A stretch of DNA of 64,000 nt from DTFZ01 sp050260375 (GTDB taxonomy: Bacteria > Bacillota > Clostridia > Christensenellales > SZUA-584), in the NCBI GenBank assembly GCA_050260375.1, contig JBLNCA010000045.1:178989-242988 (forward strand). The letters are read 5' to 3'. A program made the position numbers and the translations under genes. Shown in pieces: positions 18,510 to 26,785 of the stretch (its first letter is position 1; every line of letters begins with the position of its first letter). The notes under the pieces were generated by a model. The model searched no databases. It worked only from the letters and a program-made list of their open reading frames with translations, and was not told where the DNA came from.

Positions 18510-18538
18510 TTTACAGAACGTTTGTTCGGGTATATAAT
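18510..18538 (+). promoter_or_regulatory. SigA-type promoter with an embedded LexA-like (SOS) box
   Basis: TTTACA (18510-18515) and TATAAT (18533-18538) are separated by exactly 17 bp. Inside the spacer is AGAACGTTTGTTCG (18515-18528), an inverted repeat close to the Gram-positive SOS box CGAAC-N4-GTTCG (one outer base differs, and the centre is GTTT). The promoter is 51 bp upstream of the radical SAM gene. A LexA-type repressor there would block polymerase, so DNA damage would induce the operon; this is inference from site and position. Confidence 0.75.
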
Positions 18539-18588
18539 TTAAATGTCCATATAGCGGCATTTAAGAGTGTAAGGAGCGAAAAAAGCGG

Positions 18589-19905
18589 ATGGATCTGTTC
18601 GGGAAATTGAGTATTCTCACGGACGCGGCGAAGTACGACGTCGCCTGTACGTCGAGCGGCGTAAATAAAAAAGCTACGCCCGGCGGCATAGGCAATGCCG
18701 CTTCGTTTGGCATATGCCACAGCTTCGCGGGCGACGGGCGGTGTATATCGCTGTTTAAAGTGCTTATGACCAACGCCTGCGCTTACGACTGCGCGTACTG
18801 CGTTAACAAGCGCTCCAACGATACGCCGCGCGCTACGTTTGAGCCGCGCGAGCTTGCGGAGCTTACGATAGGCTTTTACCGCCGCAATTACATAGAGGGG
18901 CTGTTCTTAAGCTCCGCTGTGCTTAAAAGCCCCGACTACACCGTCGAGCGAATGATAGAAACGCTGCGGCTGCTGCGCGAGGAATACCGCTTTTGCGGCT
19001 ACATACACGCAAAGTCCATACCCGGTGCGGATAAAGTGCTGATAGCCCGGCTGGGTACGCTCGCCGACCGCATTAGCGTAAACATAGAGCTGCCTTCTCG
19101 GGAGAGCCTTGAGCTGCTTGCGCCCCAAAAGACCAGGCAGTCGATACTTAAGCCGATGCGCTTTATAAGCGAGCGCATAGAGCAGAGCTCAAAAGAGCTC
19201 GTGCGCTATAAAGACGCCCCGAGGTTCGCCCCGGCGGGGCAGAGCACGCAGATGATAGTGGGCGCGTCGGGCGAGAGCGATTTAAAGATATTGAGCCTTA
19301 CCGAAGCGCTGTATAACAACTATAAGCTAAAGCGCGTGTTTTTCTCCGCTTATATACCGACGGTGGAAAGCTCGCTGCTGCCTTCGCCGGATACCAAGCC
19401 TCCGCTGCTGCGCGAACACCGGCTGTATCAGGCGGACTGGCTGCTAAGGTTTTACGGCTTTTCCGCTTCCGAGCTGCTTGACGAGCAGCATCCGAATTTC
19501 AACCAGTATCTCGACCCGAAATGCAGCTGGGCGCTGCACAACCCCGAGTATTTCCCCGTTGAGGTAAACCGCGCATCGTACAGGATGCTGCTGCGCGTGC
19601 CGGGCATAGGCGTGCGCAGCGCGCAGCGTATAATGGCCGCCCGCCGTACGGGCAACCTGGACTTCGCGGGGCTTAAAAAACTGGGTGTTGTGCTGAAGCG
19701 CGCGCAGTATTTCATAACGTGCTCGGGCAAGCGGCCCGACGGCCTTGACACGGCTCAGGACGCGCTGCTTTGCGCGCTGCTGTCCGAGCAGGCGCGAGGC
19801 AGGCTGGAGCAGAATATTATAGGCATGCCGAGACAGCTTTCGCTGTTCGAGCATCCGGCGCTTGCACAGGAGGAGTTACGAAAATGCCTGACCGGGGAGT
19901 TATGA
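18589..19905 (+). CDS. Radical SAM protein linked to DNA modification/repair (TIGR03916-like)
   Basis: The 438-residue protein has CX3CX2C at Cys64, Cys68 and Cys71 (NACAYDCAYC), which binds the SAM-cleaving 4Fe-4S cluster. A C-terminal helix-hairpin-helix segment (LLRVPGIGVRSAQRIMAAR) suggests DNA contact. This fits the putative DNA modification/repair radical SAM family that occurs beside a partner related to uracil-DNA glycosylase systems. The start ATG has AAGGAG 12 bp upstream. It overlaps the next gene by 22 bp. The family reaction is unknown. The LexA-like box upstream supports a DNA-damage role. Confidence 0.87.
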   Translation: MDLFGKLSILTDAAKYDVACTSSGVNKKATPGGIGNAASFGICHSFAGDGRCISLFKVLMTNACAYDCAYCVNKRSNDTPRATFEPRELAELTIGFYRRNYIEGLFLSSAVLKSPDYTVERMIETLRLLREEYRFCGYIHAKSIPGADKVLIARLGTLADRISVNIELPSRESLELLAPQKTRQSILKPMRFISERIEQSSKELVRYKDAPRFAPAGQSTQMIVGASGESDLKILSLTEALYNNYKLKRVFFSAYIPTVESSLLPSPDTKPPLLREHRLYQADWLLRFYGFSASELLDEQHPNFNQYLDPKCSWALHNPEYFPVEVNRASYRMLLRVPGIGVRSAQRIMAARRTGNLDFAGLKKLGVVLKRAQYFITCSGKRPDGLDTAQDALLCALLSEQARGRLEQNIIGMPRQLSLFEHPALAQEELRKCLTGEL

Positions 19906-20747
19906 TATCGAGTTCTCATCAAGCGGCGAAGCCTGATGGGGTGTGTTACGAATACGACGGCAGCTTTGACGGGCTGATGTGCTGCGTTTTCGAGAGCTAC
20001 GAAAGCAAAGAGATGCCTATGGACGTGCTGCCCGAAGGCGCACAGCTTCCTATGCTGCTGCCGGTTAAAACTATCATTACGGACGCCGAACGCGCGAATA
20101 GGGTAAAAGCGTCAATACCCCGGAAGTTGGGCAGGGAAGCGGCGGAATTTGTGCGCAACGCGTTCCTGACGTGCCATCCGCAAAAGGAGCTGCTTACGCT
20201 CAAATTCCTGCGCTTGGGGTTTAGCCGCGGCCCGTCCGTTATGGATATGCTGACAGACGAAACGGTGAATACGCTGTTTAAGGCGGTCAACCACCTTAAG
20301 CGCGAGGCGCATCTTTATACGGGGTTTATACGCTTTTCCGAAACGAACGGTGTGCTGACTTCGCAGATAGAGCCTAAAAACATAGTGCTGCCGTTAATAT
20401 CGCCCCATTTCTGCGAGCGGTTCCCCGGCGAACGCTTCCTTATTTATGACAAAACGCACGGTATGGCGCTGCTGCACGAAAACGGCAATACGGCGATCTG
20501 CGACGTCGAGGCCTTTGAGCAGCCGCGTCCGGACGCGGAGGAGCTTAAGTTCCGCGAACTGTGGCGGCTGTTCTATGACACGATAGAGATTAAGGAGCGG
20601 CATAACCCGCGCTGCCGCATGAGCCATATGCCGAAGCGGTACTGGAACTGCATGACCGAGTTTGCCCGCGAGGAGCTCAAAGCCCGCACGCTGCCGCAGT
20701 CCTTACACGGCGTAAAAAAGCTGCCGGGCCCTAAGGCGCTCACTTAA
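19884..20747 (+). CDS. Putative DNA metabolism protein (TIGR03915 family), partner of the radical SAM protein
   Basis: The 287-residue protein has a core YEYDGSFDGLMCCVFESY followed by TDAERANRVKASIPRKLGREA and a late QRYWxxMTEF-like block (KRYWNCMTEFAREELKARTLPQ). These are features of the family always found next to the radical SAM protein above. The usual C-terminal uracil-DNA-glycosylase domain of longer members is absent. The start ATG at 19884 has AGGAGG at 19869-19874; ATG 19902 is an alternative. The first about 25 residues precede the normal family start and include DNA that looks like half of the dispersed repeat (19917-19943). Confidence 0.83.
   Translation: MPDRGVMISSSHQAAKPDGVCYEYDGSFDGLMCCVFESYESKEMPMDVLPEGAQLPMLLPVKTIITDAERANRVKASIPRKLGREAAEFVRNAFLTCHPQKELLTLKFLRLGFSRGPSVMDMLTDETVNTLFKAVNHLKREAHLYTGFIRFSETNGVLTSQIEPKNIVLPLISPHFCERFPGERFLIYDKTHGMALLHENGNTAICDVEAFEQPRPDAEELKFRELWRLFYDTIEIKERHNPRCRMSHMPKRYWNCMTEFAREELKARTLPQSLHGVKKLPGPKALT
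19917..19943 (+). repeat. Repeat half captured in coding sequence
   Basis: The sequence CATCAAGCGGCGAAGCCTG then ATGGGGTG matches the 3' half of the dispersed palindrome (stem plus GATGGGGTG) and still has CATCA...TGATG arms. It encodes HQAAKPDGV inside the N-terminal extension of the gene at 19884. The 5' GGGGTCCCC part is missing, so the match is partial. Confidence 0.5.
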
Positions 20748-21037
20748 GCCGCATTTTCGCCGGGCAGCCGGCTTATATTAAGGCCGATTTCCTGCCGGTA
20801 TTATTATAAACTTAAGCCGCCGCGAGCATCATTGAATTTACATTAAAAATATAGTATTATAGAAATTGGATACCGAAAACGCATGAGTTTTTGAATAACG
20901 TGTTGCACCCCATGCCATACTGCTTTGAGACCATGTAATATTATTAAAATAAGGAATGCTTTGTTTTCGATTTTTTTAACTATTATAGAAATAGGAAGTA
21001 AAACTATTAATAGCGTTCAGTAAGGATGCCATGGAAT
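20748..21037. other. AT-rich intergenic region
   Basis: After a weak hairpin (AAGCCG...CGGCTT, 20746-20774) the region turns AT-rich. Two copies of TATTATAGAAAT followed by GGA (near 20852 and 20982) form a direct repeat and could be -10-type elements for the small lipoprotein gene. No coding frame is supported. Confidence 0.4.
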
Positions 21038-21367
21038 ATGAGAAAGCTGTCTGTGGTTATAGCGATTATAATTACCATTGTATCGCTGCCCGGTTGCAAC
21101 GGCCAACGACATGATAACTCCGACGTTATAGGGACGTGGTATAATACATCCGATGATGAAAGCTTTATGGTGTTTTATGACGACGGAACTATAAAAATGG
21201 AAGGATATAATGCGGGTGTGGGAAAGTATTCTTACGATTCACGGGAAATGGAAGGCTGGATTATTATGCCTGGTTTCTTGATACCGCGGATTCACAAGTT
21301 CTATTGCTTCTTAGACGACACATTACAAATTAATGACGAAGAGTATTCAAAAGAAAAGCCGGATTAA
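21038..21367 (+). CDS. Small putative lipoprotein of unknown function
   Basis: The 109-residue product has a signal peptide ending SLPGCNG, a lipobox. The mature part (IGTWYNTSDDESFMVFYDDG, then TIKMEGYNAGVGKYSYD) reads like a small lipocalin-like or DUF-type beta domain that begins GTW, as in many Clostridial small lipoproteins. ATG 21038 is favoured over ATG 21026 because TAAGGA at 21021-21026 is spaced for it. It stands alone, in AT-richer surroundings. Confidence 0.65.
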   Translation: MRKLSVVIAIIITIVSLPGCNGQRHDNSDVIGTWYNTSDDESFMVFYDDGTIKMEGYNAGVGKYSYDSREMEGWIIMPGFLIPRIHKFYCFLDDTLQINDEEYSKEKPD

Positions 21368-21532
21368 CAAATATAAATTGTAAGCGAGCTTATACTACCG
21401 AATGTTGCATCAATGTTGTTAAGGTATAAATCCATTTCGCATGCATCAAACGTTGTTGCTTAAAATATGCGCAGTTATTTACTAAAGGCCTAAAGACGCT
21501 TTGTTATTCCAATAATAAGGAGGAAGGTCGAT

Positions 21533-21780
21533 ATGAATGTGTTGGTATTGGGCGGTTGCGCGCAAAGGCTACAACGAAATGAAAAACCCTTACCGCATCA
21601 ACGTAAATATTCGACATAGACGAAATACGCACCGGCAAGCGCCGCGAAGGCATATACAGCGGCATGACTACGTTCCTTAGAAAATTCGCGAGCGGCCTTG
21701 CGGTACTGGTGCTGGGCTTCGGGCTGCAGGCGATGGACTTTGACCAAAACCAGTATTCGATAATAAAGGCCGGGGACTAA
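21533..21780 (+). pseudogene. Remnant of a GPH-family (MFS) sugar transporter
   Basis: From 21607 a frame without a start reads IFDIDEIRTGKRREGIYSGM and continues TTFLRKFASGLAVLVLGFGL to a stop at 21780. This matches the conserved central loop and following helix of GPH/MelB-type transporters (D-x-D-E-x-x-TGKRREG). Only about 57 codons remain. The start region at 21533 is in a different frame, with a good ribosome-binding site (AAGGAGGAAGG near 21518), so the fragment has lost its front part and been frameshifted. A repeat follows at 21819. Confidence 0.75.
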
Positions 21781-21818
21781 AAGCCAATAAAGTTCAATAG
21801 ATAATACTTTTTGAATAC

Positions 21819-21851
21819 GGGGTCCCCAGCAAGGTGAGGCTTGCTGGGGTG
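21819..21851 (+). repeat. Dispersed palindromic repeat, GC-stem type
   Basis: Identical to the copy at 8758-8790. It ends 3 bp before the first possible start (ATG 21855) of the next gene, and its GGGGTG end could serve as a Shine-Dalgarno-like sequence. Confidence 0.9.
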
Positions 21852-21854
21852 TAG

Positions 21855-23591
21855 ATGATAATCGGGGGGAAGGCATTATCGCCAAGGGGTATGTCTTATA
21901 TTGATGCGCTTAATAAAAAGCTGAAGAAAAGGTTTGACGGCTGTGTGCGCGCCGAAGAGCGGGACGGCGTTCTTATACTTACGGGCGAACTGCCGGACTG
22001 GAACGAAATAGTGCACGCAGGGCTTATGTCGGTAAATAAAAAGAGATACGCAGGGCTGGTGAACGACATTAAATTTACTGGCGGCGAGATACCCCCGATG
22101 AAGCGGCCGCCGCTCAACGACGATAAACTTGAGGGAGCAAGCCCCGACGTGCTTGTTATAGGCGCGGGCATAGTAGGCTGCGCTATCGCGCGTGAACTGA
22201 TGCGGTATAAGCTCGAAGTGCTCGTCGCGGAGAAGGAGCACGACGTAGCGCTGCACGCATCGAGCCGCAACGACGGCATGGTGCATCCGGGCATCGACCT
22301 CCGCCCCGGCCAGCTTAAAAAGAAATACAACGACGCGGGCAACCGCATGTATGCCGAAGTTTGCTCGGAACTCGGCGTGCCATTCCGGCGAATAGGGCAA
22401 TACCTGTGCTTTTCAAAGCGGTGGCTTAAGCCGGTAGCCTTTGCTTCGCTTGCCTACTGGAAGGCGATGGGCATAAAGGCGAAGTACGTAAACCGCAAAG
22501 AGCTAAAGCAAAAAGAGCCTTATTTGAGCGACAGGATAACGTGCGCATTGTACTTTCCCGATGCGGGCGTAGTGTGTCCTTACGGCCTCGCTATCGCATA
22601 TGCTGAAAACGCCGTGGACAACGGCGCGAAATTGTCGCTCGATACCGCCGTTGTCGGCATGGACTTAAGCGGAGGCGAAATAAAGAGCGTATTGACGAAC
22701 AGGGGCAGGGTGTACCCTAAGCTCGTAATAAACGCCGCGGGAGTGTTCGCGGAGGATATAGCAAAGTATGCCTGCGACCGTTTCTTTTCGATACATCCGC
22801 GAAAAGGCACAAACATGATAATGGATAGAAAGTGCGCGTACCAGGTGAGGACGATAGCTTCGCCGCTCAACGTCGCGGACAAGAAGACCTCGCACTCCAA
22901 GGGCGGAGGCATAGTGCACACGGTGGACGACAACCTGCTGGTCGGCCCCGACGCCGTGGAGACTTATGAGCGGGAAAACTTTTCTACGAACGCGGAGAGC
23001 ATAAAGAACATACTGGCCAAGCAGCGGCGCACGAGCCCAAGGCTGAGCAAAAGCGATATAATAACGTATTTTACGGGCGTTCGCGCAGCGACTTACGAAG
23101 AGGATTTCATAGTATCCAAAGGGAGATTCACAAAAAACATAATACACGCGGCGGGCATACAGTCGCCGGGCTTAACCGCGGCGCCCGCGATAGCCGTAGA
23201 CGTTGCCTCCATGGCAGCAGAATACTTGAACGCGGAAAAGAACGGCGATTTCAATCCTGTACGAAAGCCAATATTGCGCACGGCGGACATGCCGCGGGAT
23301 GAGCGCGATGCTCTAATAAAGCGGGATCCGGATTACGGAGTAATAATATGCCGGTGCGAAGAGGTAAGCCGCGGCGAGATACTCTCGGCGCTACGAAGGA
23401 GCGTGCCGTGCGATACGATAGACGGCGTAAAGCGCCGCGTGCGCGCTGGCATGGGGCGATGCCAGGGCGGGTTCTGCGGTCCGCTTGTCGCACAGATAAT
23501 AGCCGATGAACTGGGCATTCCGCTAGAGCAGGTGCGCAAGAGCTCGTACGATTCGAATGTGGTATTCGGCGACGTCAAGGAGGGCATATGA
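21855..23591 (+). CDS. FAD-dependent glycerol-3-phosphate-dehydrogenase-like oxidoreductase with BFD-type Fe-S domain
   Basis: The 578-residue protein has three parts. An N-terminal segment of about 80 residues (GVLILTGELPDWNEIVHAG) resembles a BON-like fold. A DAO/GlpA flavin domain starts with VLVIGAGIVGCAIARELMR near 96. A C-terminal BFD-like 2Fe-2S domain has CRCEEVSRGE and GRCQGGFCGP cysteines. GlpA-type enzymes oxidise glycerol-3-phosphate or similar polyol phosphates. The stop overlaps the start of the GlpB-like partner (ATGA-type overlap), as in GlpABC-like sets. The true start may be ATG 21855 or ATG 21891; neither has a clearly placed ribosome-binding site. Confidence 0.85.
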   Translation: MIIGGKALSPRGMSYIDALNKKLKKRFDGCVRAEERDGVLILTGELPDWNEIVHAGLMSVNKKRYAGLVNDIKFTGGEIPPMKRPPLNDDKLEGASPDVLVIGAGIVGCAIARELMRYKLEVLVAEKEHDVALHASSRNDGMVHPGIDLRPGQLKKKYNDAGNRMYAEVCSELGVPFRRIGQYLCFSKRWLKPVAFASLAYWKAMGIKAKYVNRKELKQKEPYLSDRITCALYFPDAGVVCPYGLAIAYAENAVDNGAKLSLDTAVVGMDLSGGEIKSVLTNRGRVYPKLVINAAGVFAEDIAKYACDRFFSIHPRKGTNMIMDRKCAYQVRTIASPLNVADKKTSHSKGGGIVHTVDDNLLVGPDAVETYERENFSTNAESIKNILAKQRRTSPRLSKSDIITYFTGVRAATYEEDFIVSKGRFTKNIIHAAGIQSPGLTAAPAIAVDVASMAAEYLNAEKNGDFNPVRKPILRTADMPRDERDALIKRDPDYGVIICRCEEVSRGEILSALRRSVPCDTIDGVKRRVRAGMGRCQGGFCGPLVAQIIADELGIPLEQVRKSSYDSNVVFGDVKEGI

Positions 23592-24844
23592 TAGCGCTAG
23601 GATACGATGTCGTTGTTATAGGCGCGGGCCCGGCAGGATTGGCAGCCGCAACAGCGGCTTCGGGCACCGCCCGCGTGCTGCTCGTAGAGCGCGAAGCAAG
23701 GCTGGGCGGCATACTCAAGCAATGCGTTCACGACGGTTTCGGGCTGATACGTTTCGGCGAGAAGCTCACCGGGCCGGAGTACGCGCACAGGTTCATTGAA
23801 AAGCTGCCTGACGCAGGCGTTGAGACCTCGACGCTTACGTTCGTGTCAAAAGTGGAAAAGCTGTCAGAGGGCTTTGGCGTAACGCTGGTCAACCGCGAAG
23901 GAATAGCTAATATTACCGCAAAGGCCATGGTGCTTGCGTGCGGTTGCCGCGAGCGCACGTCCCGACAGATAGAGGTGCACGGCCACCACTGCGCCGGTAT
24001 ATTCACGGCCGGCACGGCTCAGTATTACACGAATATACTCGGCAAGCTGCCTACGAAGCGCTGCGTGATACTCGGCTCGGGCGACATAGGCCTTATAATG
24101 GCGCGCCGCTTAAAGCTCGAAGGCGCCGACGTAGTGGGCGTATACGAAGCCAAACCTACGCCCGGCGGGCTTACGCGCAACATATACCAGTGCCTTGAGG
24201 ATTTTAACATTCCCCTTTACACGAGCAGAACCGTTACGCGCGTAATCGGCAACGGGCGTCTCGAAGCGGTGGAAATATCCAGGGTTGACGATAACATGAC
24301 GCCCATACCGGGCACCGGCGAGATAATAGAGTGCGACGCGTTGATACTTTCCGTAGGCCTCATACCCGAAAACGAGCTTGCGGAAAGCTTAAAGATACCG
24401 CTAGATTACCGCACAAAAGGGCCGGTATCCGACCAGCGCTGCATGACGATGCTGGGAGGAGTGTTCTGCTGCGGCAACGCGCTGCATGTCAACGACCTTG
24501 TGGATTACGTTTCGGAAAGCGGAGAGACGGCCGGCCGCGCGGCAGCACATTATTCGCCCGGCGAGCGCGAGTACGCCGATATAAAAGCGGACGAAAATTT
24601 CCTTTACGTCGTGCCGCAGAAGCTTGACGTCTGCGATTTGGGCGCGCCCGTTACCGTGTATTTCCGCTCGTTTGCCGAGCGGGGAAAAACGCGGCTTTCT
24701 GTAACGGTAAACGGAAACGAGATATACAAAAGGACGTACAATCAGCTTCGTCCGCCCGAGATGGAGAGGGTGGAGATAGATTTAAAAAATGCGGGCCTTA
24801 AGGAGGGGAGCGAAGTATACTTTTCGCTTGCGGAGGTGAAGTGA
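23588..24844 (+). CDS. FAD/NAD-dependent oxidoreductase, GlpB-like partner
   Basis: The 418-residue protein has an N-terminal FAD-binding GAGPAGLAAATAASG, then GRERTSRQI-like CGCRERTSRQIEVHG, and a second dinucleotide motif (VILGSGDIGLIMARRLKLEG) for NAD(P). C-terminal residues form a small all-beta tail. This is the pyridine-nucleotide-disulphide type found between GlpA-like proteins and DUF1667 proteins. It probably passes electrons between the flavin/Fe-S partner at 21855 and NAD or another carrier. It starts inside the upstream stop with AAGGAGGG nearby and ends 1 bp before the DUF1667 gene. Confidence 0.87.
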   Translation: MIALGYDVVVIGAGPAGLAAATAASGTARVLLVEREARLGGILKQCVHDGFGLIRFGEKLTGPEYAHRFIEKLPDAGVETSTLTFVSKVEKLSEGFGVTLVNREGIANITAKAMVLACGCRERTSRQIEVHGHHCAGIFTAGTAQYYTNILGKLPTKRCVILGSGDIGLIMARRLKLEGADVVGVYEAKPTPGGLTRNIYQCLEDFNIPLYTSRTVTRVIGNGRLEAVEISRVDDNMTPIPGTGEIIECDALILSVGLIPENELAESLKIPLDYRTKGPVSDQRCMTMLGGVFCCGNALHVNDLVDYVSESGETAGRAAAHYSPGEREYADIKADENFLYVVPQKLDVCDLGAPVTVYFRSFAERGKTRLSVTVNGNEIYKRTYNQLRPPEMERVEIDLKNAGLKEGSEVYFSLAEVK

Positions 24845-24845
24845 A

Positions 24846-25226
24846 ATGAAACAGCTGACCTGTATCGTCTGCCCTAACGGCTGCCGCATATCGGCGGAGC
24901 TTTCGGGCGGCGAGTATGTGTTTTCCGGGCATAAGTGCGCTCGCGGCTTGGAATTTGCAAAAACAGAGCTTACCTCGCCGAAACGCTCCGTATGCACCAC
25001 GGTGCGCACTGCGTTCCGGGGCATGCCCGCGCTGCCCGTAAGAACGAACGGCGAAGTGCCAAAGGAGATGATAAAGGACGTGATGCGCGCGCTCGCTGGC
25101 GTAGTGGTATCACATGAGGCGCGCATAGGCGATACGATAGTCGCAAACATATTGGGCACAGGATGCGACGTAATAGCTGCGAGCGATATGATAGCAGCTT
25201 CATGTAAGGAGGAAATGCCATGTTAG
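24846..25226 (+). CDS. DUF1667 family protein
   Basis: The 126-residue protein has a CxxCPxGC start (TCIVCPNGCRISAEL), GHKCARGLEFAKTEL and a late LGTGCDVIA. DUF1667 proteins are small cysteine-bearing partners encoded with GlpA/GlpB-like dehydrogenases and resemble the start of molybdopterin oxidoreductases. The four cysteines probably hold an Fe-S centre or zinc. The coding end overlaps the kinase start by 7 bp. Confidence 0.88.
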   Translation: MKQLTCIVCPNGCRISAELSGGEYVFSGHKCARGLEFAKTELTSPKRSVCTTVRTAFRGMPALPVRTNGEVPKEMIKDVMRALAGVVVSHEARIGDTIVANILGTGCDVIAASDMIAASCKEEMPC

Positions 25227-26785
25227 ACCCGCTTGTGCTTACGGTGGATTTGGGGACGCAAAGCATCAGAGTGACGCTGGTGGACAAAACGGGGAATATA
25301 CTTTATAAAGTGCGCAAGGTATATGAGAAGCCCTACTATTCCCTGCATCCCGGTTGGGCGGAGCAAAAGCCCGAAGTGTATTGGGACGCGCTGTGCGAAA
25401 TATCGCAGCAGCTTAAAGCCGAAGCCGCAGGCGACTGGAACAGGATAATCGCCGTTACCGTAACTACCATACGCGACACATGCGTGTGCCTTGACGAAAA
25501 CGGCAAGCCGCTTCGCGACGCGATATTGTGGCTTGACAAGCGCGAATGTACTCCAATTAAGCCCGTGCCGCCGGTAAATTCGGCGCTGTTTTCGCTCGCA
25601 GGCATGAGCGACACGGTAAAGCTGCAGCGCAAGGTGTCGGTATGCAACTGGATAATGGCGAACGAGCCGGACATATGGGAAAAAACGTACAAGTACGTAA
25701 TGATATCGGGGTATCTTACGTTCATGCTGACGGGTAAGATTATAGATTCCGTAGCGAACATGATAGGGCATATACCGTTCAACTCAAGAACGCGCAAGTG
25801 GATGGGGCCAAAAGAGCTCAACCGCTGCATATTCGATATTCCGATCGAGAAGCTGTCGGATCTCGTGGAGCCGGGGGAGACGCTGGGCGAAATAACCCAT
25901 GAAGCGGCGGTTAGTACGGGCATACCCGTAGGGCTGCCACTGATAGCGACGGGCTCCGATAAAGGCTGCGAGACGCTTGGCCTTTCCTGCACTACGCCCG
26001 ACAAGGCGTCCATAGGCCTCGGCACGACGGCTACGGTGCAGTTTACGATAGACAGGTACATGGAGCCGCTGCCGTTCATACCGGCGTACCCGGCAGTGAT
26101 GAAGGGCCATTACAACCCCGAGGTGCAGGTATACAGGGGCTACTGGCTGATATCGTGGTTCAAGAACGAGTTCGCCTCAAAAGAGGTGGAAGAAGCAAAG
26201 CTTAAGGGCGTATCCGCCGAAGAGCTTTTAAACGCGCGGCTTGCCGAGATACCCCCGGGCTGCGAAGGCCTTGTGTTCCAGCCGTATTTCACGCCCGGCG
26301 TAGTAATGCCCAAAGCCAGAGGCGCTATCATAGGCTTTTCGGACATACACACGCGCGCGCATATTTACAGGGCAATAATAGAGGGCATAAACTTTGCGCT
26401 TATGGACGGGCTGTATACTATGGAGCGGCGGGGAAAGGTGAGCATAAAGAAGCTGTTCATAGCGGGAGGCGGTTCGCAGAGCGACGAGATATGCCGCATA
26501 ACGGCGAATATGTTCGGGCTTCCGCTGTACAGGATACAGACTTACGAGGCGACGGCGTTGGGAAGCTCGATTGTGGCGTTTGCCGCTATGGGCGTATATA
26601 AGAGCATACAGGAAGCTACAGAAGCGATGGTGCATATAAAGGACGAATTCCTGCCCGATATGCGGGTTCACAGTACTTATAAAGCGCTGTATGACGAGGT
26701 GTTCAGCAAGATATTCGGCAAGCTTCTGCCGCTCTATAAGAAAAATATCAATTTAGGGGGTATGAAAAGTGTCGCATCCGTATAA
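25220..26785 (+). CDS. FGGY-family carbohydrate kinase
   Basis: The 521-residue protein starts with the ATPase-fold motif LTVDLGTQSIRVTLVD. It also has WLDKRECTP, GTTATVQF and the C-terminal FIAGGGSQSDEICRITANMFGLP, all FGGY features (glycerol, xylulo-, glucono- and similar kinases). It phosphorylates a polyol or ketose with ATP in the cytosol; the exact substrate cannot be read from the sequence. ATG 25220 follows AAGGAGG. The GTG start of the next gene lies 17 bases before its stop. The operon pairs it with GlpA-like enzymes, so the kinase product is probably the substrate of the flavoproteins. Confidence 0.9.
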   Translation: MLDPLVLTVDLGTQSIRVTLVDKTGNILYKVRKVYEKPYYSLHPGWAEQKPEVYWDALCEISQQLKAEAAGDWNRIIAVTVTTIRDTCVCLDENGKPLRDAILWLDKRECTPIKPVPPVNSALFSLAGMSDTVKLQRKVSVCNWIMANEPDIWEKTYKYVMISGYLTFMLTGKIIDSVANMIGHIPFNSRTRKWMGPKELNRCIFDIPIEKLSDLVEPGETLGEITHEAAVSTGIPVGLPLIATGSDKGCETLGLSCTTPDKASIGLGTTATVQFTIDRYMEPLPFIPAYPAVMKGHYNPEVQVYRGYWLISWFKNEFASKEVEEAKLKGVSAEELLNARLAEIPPGCEGLVFQPYFTPGVVMPKARGAIIGFSDIHTRAHIYRAIIEGINFALMDGLYTMERRGKVSIKKLFIAGGGSQSDEICRITANMFGLPLYRIQTYEATALGSSIVAFAAMGVYKSIQEATEAMVHIKDEFLPDMRVHSTYKALYDEVFSKIFGKLLPLYKKNINLGGMKSVASV

